Source: an uncultured Clostridia bacterium
GTDB taxonomy: Bacteria > Bacillota > Clostridia > Oscillospirales > Acutalibacteraceae
Direction of reading: 5' to 3'
Length of the DNA: 7,559 nucleotides
NCBI GenBank assembly: GCA_946409885.1
Contig: CAMJYF010000075.1
Coordinates: 1 to 7,559, forward strand
In this document: positions 4,548-7,559 of the stretch, piece by piece
Layout of the letters: each line of letters opens with the position of its first letter
Numbering within the stretch: the first letter of the stretch is position 1
The notes under the pieces: model-generated
What the model saw: the letters and a program-made list of their open reading frames with translations, nothing else
Database searches by the model: none
Told to the model about the DNA's origin: nothing
Program-made: the position numbers and the translations under genes

Positions 4548-6074
4548 TCATTTTCCATAAAACGCCCGTATCTCCTGCTTCCTTGCGTTCTGCTCCTCAA
4601 ACCGGCCGATATACTCATAGGGGTATTTGAAGTTGTACACCCGGCGGATCTGCCCGTCGCGGGGGTCCACCAGCCGTGTCACCGCGCCGCCGCCCACGGC
4701 CAGCACGGAATGGATCTCCTCCATCATGAACACGTTGTAAAGGCAGTCCTTCCCCGGTTTCGTCCAGCCCACGTTTTCCAGGTTCCCCGCCGATTTGCTC
4801 TGCCGGTACAGGTAGTAGGGGGAATACCCGGCGGCGGGCAGGGCGGCCGCGGCGCGGGCCAGCATTGCCGAAGTCGAAAGTCGCAGGTCGTGAGTCGTCA
4901 GAGCGTCTCCGTAGGGGGCGGCGTCCCCACACCCCGCCTGCGTATCATCTTCTGCTGACAGCCCGGAGGACCGTTTCAGCGCCAGGGTGTGAACGGTGAT
5001 GTTTTCGGGGCCCAGGCCGATGGTTCTGTCCAGGCTGGCGGCAAAGCCCTCCGGCGTGTCGCCGGGCAGCCCCGCGATCAGGTCCATGTTGATATTGTCA
5101 AAGCCCATCTCACGGGCCAGGGCAAACTTCGTCAGAATGTCCGCCGCCGTGTGCCTTCGGCCGATGCGCTCCAGCACCGGGTCGGAAAAGGTCTGGGGGT
5201 TGATGCTCACGCGGGTCACCCCCGCGTTTTTCAGCACGGCCAGCTTCTCCCGGTCAATGGTGTCGGGGCGGCCCGCCTCCACGGTGAACTCCCGGATGGT
5301 TTGCAGGTCGAAGGCCCCGTTCAGCGCGTCCGTCACGGCTTTCAGGTCGTCGGCGCCAAGCGAGGTGGGGGTGCCCCCGCCGATGTACACGGTCTCCGGC
5401 CGCAGGCCAAGCTCCCGGGTGATGGCGGCCACGTCCCCGATCTCCCGGCACAGCAGCCGCACATAGTCGGGGATCAGCTTTTTGGCCTGGGCGATGGAAT
5501 GGGCCACAAAGGAGCAGTAGGCGCAGCGGGTGGGGCAGAAGGGGATGGAGACGTACAGCGAAAAGGAGTTGTCCGCGGACAGGGCCGCCACCGCGTTTTC
5601 CGCCTTTGCTACCCGGCAGGCCAGCGCGGCCTTTTCCTTTGATACCATCAGCGGCCCCGTAAAGCGCCGCAGGGCCTCCTCCTCGCCGTATTGGGTCAGG
5701 TACCGCCGCATCAGCTTGGCGGGCCGCACGCCGGTCAGCACGCCCCAGGGGGGCTTTATGCCGGTGGCCCGGGAAAGGACCTGTACCATCCGCTGCGCCA
5801 GCAGGATCTCGCAGGCGGAATCCCAGGCGGCGGGGTCTGTCTCCTCCGGCCGGGCCGCGTAGACGGCGTCCGAACGGTATTGGCCGTCGATGTACGCCTC
5901 ACACCGGAAATACAGGTTCCTTCCGGCGGGGGCGATCTGTGTGCGCACCCGCCGGGGGTCGTTCTCCGGCAGGGGAGAGCCATCCGCGAAAACGATCTTT
6001 TCCGTGGGGAAAAAGACGCGGCAGATTTTTTCGCACTCATACCGGTAGGAGTGCCCGTCAAAAGAAAGGATCAT
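4548..6074 (-). CDS. hemZ: Radical SAM protein HemZ (coproporphyrinogen III dehydrogenase-like)
   Basis: HemZ belongs to the oxygen-independent coproporphyrinogen III oxidase group, which converts coproporphyrinogen III to protoporphyrinogen IX using S-adenosylmethionine and a 4Fe-4S cluster; activity of HemZ itself is less certain than for HemN. The 508 aa show an N-terminal HemZ-type region with WGVLTGVRPAKL (110-121), the radical SAM motif CPTRCAYC (C180, C184, C187), GGGTPT (232-237), TVEAGRP (264-270), INPQT (291-295) and DLIAGLPGDT (331-340). The C-terminal signature YYLYRQSKSAGNLENVG (420-436) is typical of HemZ rather than HemN. Start ATG 6074 overlaps the stop of the upstream hydrolase gene (ATGA). 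Odd: residues about 376-403 look like foreign insertion where relatives have a helix with charged residues, and the DNA there is repeat-like. No haem synthesis gene accompanies it here. Confidence 0.95.
   Translation of the reverse strand: MILSFDGHSYRYECEKICRVFFPTEKIVFADGSPLPENDPRRVRTQIAPAGRNLYFRCEAYIDGQYRSDAVYAARPEETDPAAWDSACEILLAQRMVQVLSRATGIKPPWGVLTGVRPAKLMRRYLTQYGEEEALRRFTGPLMVSKEKAALACRVAKAENAVAALSADNSFSLYVSIPFCPTRCAYCSFVAHSIAQAKKLIPDYVRLLCREIGDVAAITRELGLRPETVYIGGGTPTSLGADDLKAVTDALNGAFDLQTIREFTVEAGRPDTIDREKLAVLKNAGVTRVSINPQTFSDPVLERIGRRHTAADILTKFALAREMGFDNINMDLIAGLPGDTPEGFAASLDRTIGLGPENITVHTLALKRSSGLSAEDDTQAGCGDAAPYGDALTTHDLRLSTSAMLARAAAALPAAGYSPYYLYRQSKSAGNLENVGWTKPGKDCLYNVFMMEEIHSVLAVGGGAVTRLVDPRDGQIRRVYNFKYPYEYIGRFEEQNARKQEIRAFYGK
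4871..4898. repeat. Four 7-bp tandem repeats inside hemZ
   Basis: Four consecutive heptamers fit RRGTCGN: AAGTCGA, AAGTCGC, AGGTCGT, GAGTCGT. On the minus strand they encode residues 393-402 of HemZ (TTHDLRLSTS) without breaking the frame. Confidence 0.8.
4911..4938 (+). repeat. GTAGGGG-type repeat inside hemZ
   Basis: It starts GTAGGGGGCGG, like the element at 21-47 read on its minus strand, and GGCGG (4917-4921) can pair with CCGCC (4934-4938). It lies 12 bp from the heptamer array and encodes about residues 380-388 of HemZ. The match is short, so membership is tentative. Confidence 0.45.
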
Positions 6075-6700
6075 TTCATTCTCATATAGCGGTTGTTCCG
6101 CTTTTCGTAGGCCAGCGTGGTGGTTTCGCCGTGGCCGGGGAAGATCTCATACTCTCCCTCCAGCCGCGCGATGCGGGACAGGGACGACAGCAGCGTCAGG
6201 GTGCTGCCCCCCGGCAGGTCCGTGCGCCCCATGGACTGGCGGAACAGGGTATCGCCGCAGAACAGCAGCCCCTCCGTCAGGTAGCACACGCTGCCCGGCG
6301 TGTGGCCCGGGGTGTGCATCACGGTAAAGCGGCGGCGGCCCAAAAACAGGTCGTCCCCCTCCTCCACCGTCAGGTCGGGGGCAACGGTCTCCAGCCCGGC
6401 GAATCGCACGTAGCTGTTCAGGCTCTTTTTTGGGTCCGTCAGACAGGCGGCGTCCTCCGTGTGGATGACGATCTGCCCGCCGCAGGCCTCCTTCAGCCGC
6501 TTCACCCCGCTGATATGGTCAAAGTGACCGTGGGTCAGCAGGATATATTTCAGCGAGGTCACGCCCGCTTTTTTCAGCAGCGCTTCATAGTCCGCGTTGA
6601 ACAGGGCGCAGTCCACCGCCGCGCTCTCGCCGCTCTCCTCATCGGTGATGAGGTAACAGTTGGTATTCAGTTCGCCGATGGGGGAGTGGGTGATCCTCAT
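6071..6700 (-). CDS. Glyoxalase II-like metallo-beta-lactamase-fold hydrolase
   Basis: This is a zinc-dependent hydrolase of the metallo-beta-lactamase fold, related to hydroxyacylglutathione hydrolase (B. subtilis YqgX type), probably cleaving thioesters; the true substrate is unknown. The 209 aa contain the metal-binding THGHFDH (56-62), PGHTPG (131-136, H133), FCGDTLF (147-153, D150) and PGHGETT (188-194, H190): all zinc ligands expected for the family. The length matches single-domain members, which lack the C-terminal substrate domain of classical glyoxalase II. Start ATG 6700 has a CGAGG site at 6706-6710. It lies 41 nt after dtd and overlaps hemZ by 4 nt, so the three are one operon. 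The same dtd, hydrolase, hemZ order is common in Clostridia. Confidence 0.95.
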   Translation of the reverse strand: MRITHSPIGELNTNCYLITDEESGESAAVDCALFNADYEALLKKAGVTSLKYILLTHGHFDHISGVKRLKEACGGQIVIHTEDAACLTDPKKSLNSYVRFAGLETVAPDLTVEEGDDLFLGRRRFTVMHTPGHTPGSVCYLTEGLLFCGDTLFRQSMGRTDLPGGSTLTLLSSLSRIARLEGEYEIFPGHGETTTLAYEKRNNRYMRMK

Positions 6701-6723
6701 AAAAACCTCGCTTCTGGAGTATA

Positions 6724-6744
6724 CAATTTAGCAATTAGCAATTA
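6724..6744. repeat. Short 7-bp direct repeat (TAGCAAT x2) at the dtd stop
   Basis: TAGCAAT occurs at 6729-6735 and 6736-6742, preceded by a CAATT fragment. The dtd TAA stop (6742-6744) overlaps the end of the second copy. The period equals that of the array inside hemZ, but the sequence is different. Confidence 0.55.
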
Positions 6745-7200
6745 TTTCCTCGTCCATGTGTCCGAATCGAACAAAATTGTCACCGGCCCTTCGTTCAGCA
6801 GGCGCACCTTCATGTCCGCGCCGAACACGCCGTGGGCCACGCGCTTCACGCCCTCCGCCTCCAGGCGGCGCATAAAGTATTCGTACAGCCGCCGGGCCTC
6901 CTCCGGCGGGGCCGAGGGGGTAAAGGAGGGCCGGTTGCCCTTTTTCACGTCCGCGCACAGGGTGAACTGGGAAACACACAAAATCTCCCCCTCCACGTCC
7001 AGCACGGAAAGGTTCATCTTGTCGTTTTCGTCGGTAAAGATCCGCAACTTCGCCGTTTTGGCGGCCATGATATCCGCGTCCGCCTCGGTATCGCCGTCCA
7101 TCACGCCCAGCAGGACCAGAAAGCCCCTGCCCACGGCGCCGACGGTTTCCCCGTCCACGGTGACGGAGGCCTCGCTGACGCGCTGGATGACCGCTTTCAT
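6742..7200 (-). CDS. dtd: D-aminoacyl-tRNA deacylase
   Basis: DTD removes D-amino acids (and glycine) wrongly attached to tRNA and so protects translation; it acts in the cytoplasm as a dimer. The 152 aa cover the full family length (about 145-150). It starts MKAVIQRVSEASVTVDG, has the catalytic SQFTL (77-81) and RPSF (90-93), and the NEGPVT motif (136-141) with the Gly-cisPro pair G138-P139 that enforces D-chirality selection. ATG 7200 overlaps the TGA of the pspC-like gene (ATGA), so translation is coupled; there is no strong separate ribosome site. In many Firmicutes dtd follows relA; here a PspC-domain gene precedes it. The C-terminal residues DTWTRK end at a TAA inside a short repeat. 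Confidence 0.97.
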   Translation of the reverse strand: MKAVIQRVSEASVTVDGETVGAVGRGFLVLLGVMDGDTEADADIMAAKTAKLRIFTDENDKMNLSVLDVEGEILCVSQFTLCADVKKGNRPSFTPSAPPEEARRLYEYFMRRLEAEGVKRVAHGVFGADMKVRLLNEGPVTILFDSDTWTRK

Positions 7201-7451
7201 TGCTCGTCTTTATAATGATAGGGATTGTCGACGTTCTGATAATCGGTGTAGCCGCCGTCTGTCGCCGCGGGCCCCTCGGGGATCACGATGGCGCAGATGA
7301 TATAGAACAGCACGCCCGCGCCGCCGGCCAGGCTGAACAGCACCAGCGCCAGGCGGAGGATGGTGGAATCGATGCCGAAATACTGGGCAAAGCCGCCGCA
7401 GACGCCGGCCAGTTTTTTATCCGTAGGGGATCTGTACAATTTTTTTTCCAT
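7197..7451 (-). CDS. PspC-domain small membrane protein
   Basis: The 84-aa protein consists almost wholly of one PspC domain: KKLYRSPTDKKLAGVCGGFAQYFGID (3-28), then a transmembrane segment (about 32-57) ending in the characteristic AIVIPEG. PspC proteins sense or respond to envelope stress in enterobacteria; in Firmicutes stand-alone copies are common and their role is mostly unknown. The tail (60-84) is Tyr/Asp/Asn-rich, probably cytoplasmic. Start ATG 7451 has AAGGAG about 10 nt upstream (7460-7465). It heads the block with dtd, the hydrolase and hemZ and overlaps dtd by 4 nt. The gene before it ends only 31 nt upstream, so the operon promoter may lie beyond the window. Confidence 0.93.
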   Translation of the reverse strand: MEKKLYRSPTDKKLAGVCGGFAQYFGIDSTILRLALVLFSLAGGAGVLFYIICAIVIPEGPAATDGGYTDYQNVDNPYHYKDEQ

Positions 7452-7482
7452 GGTTGATTTCTCCTTTATCAGTGAATCTTGT

Positions 7483-7559
7483 TTAATCGTTTTGAACGGC
7501 GGAAGCGATCCGCTCCACCGCGGCGGGGATCTCCTCCACCCGGTCCACGCTTTCCTCGG
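7483..7559 (-). CDS. 3' end of an unidentified gene (possibly a class V aminotransferase)
   Basis: The frame is open from the window edge to a TAA at 7483-7485, giving the last 24-25 residues: EESVDRVEEIPAAVERI, then ASAVQND. The pattern of acid-rich start, VD, a P about nine residues on and VERI resembles the end of cysteine desulfurases (NifS/IscS type), but 25 residues are too few to decide. It lies 31 nt before the pspC-like gene on the same strand and may belong to the same operon. Confidence 0.5.
   Translation of the reverse strand, partial: EESVDRVEEIPAAVERIASAVQND

Noticed and set aside
5939..7300. 453-aa plus-strand open frame opposite the hydrolase and dtd
   Set aside because: It lies opposite two well-supported enzymes and has low-complexity composition with no recognisable domain.

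Overview
The window looks like chromosome of a moderately GC-rich, low-oxygen Clostridia, most likely an Oscillospiraceae/Ruminococcaceae-type gut bacterium. The reasons are the Firmicutes gene order (spoVB-like, mazG, hup; and dtd, metallo-beta-lactamase-fold protein, hemZ), the radical-SAM protein HemZ, GC-rich codons in the housekeeping genes, and many short hairpin repeats between and inside genes. This placement is inferred from gene content and style, not from a search.

Left part (1-1125), plus strand: AT-rich control regions alternate with three very small genes encoding peptides of 72, 39 and 59 aa (P1, P2, P3). All three share an ungapped amphipathic-helix core of about 23-26 residues, so they are paralogues. 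P1 and P2 form a two-gene operon ending in a strong intrinsic terminator; P3 is transcribed separately. The P1 and P3 promoters are also related: same -35 (TTGCAT), same 17-bp spacing, same extended -10 (TGn), and 24 of 37 identical bases. This is the most novel part of the window. I do not recognise the family, and no exporter, immunity or modification gene is visible nearby.

Middle part (1150-4254), minus strand: a spoVB/MurJ-like lipid flippase, then mazG, then hup. A perfect 17-bp terminator hairpin lies between the convergent P3 and hup. The usual Firmicutes continuation after hup (rqcP/yabO, yabP, yabQ, divIC) is absent; the small-peptide locus sits there instead.

Right part (4548-7559), minus strand: the 3' end of an unidentified gene, then a tight operon pspC-like, dtd, glyoxalase-II-like hydrolase, hemZ, with ATGA stop/start overlaps at two junctions. 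The first three full-length genes concern envelope stress, D-aminoacyl-tRNA proofreading and thioester or detoxification hydrolysis; hemZ is a radical-SAM haem-pathway-type enzyme.

Repeats: a family of short GTAGCAC hairpins with compensatory stem changes occurs in the intergenic regions. One copy supplies the mazG stop codon. Another appears split by a tandem repeat of about 62 bp. Repeat-like DNA, including four 7-bp units, is also translated in frame inside hemZ.
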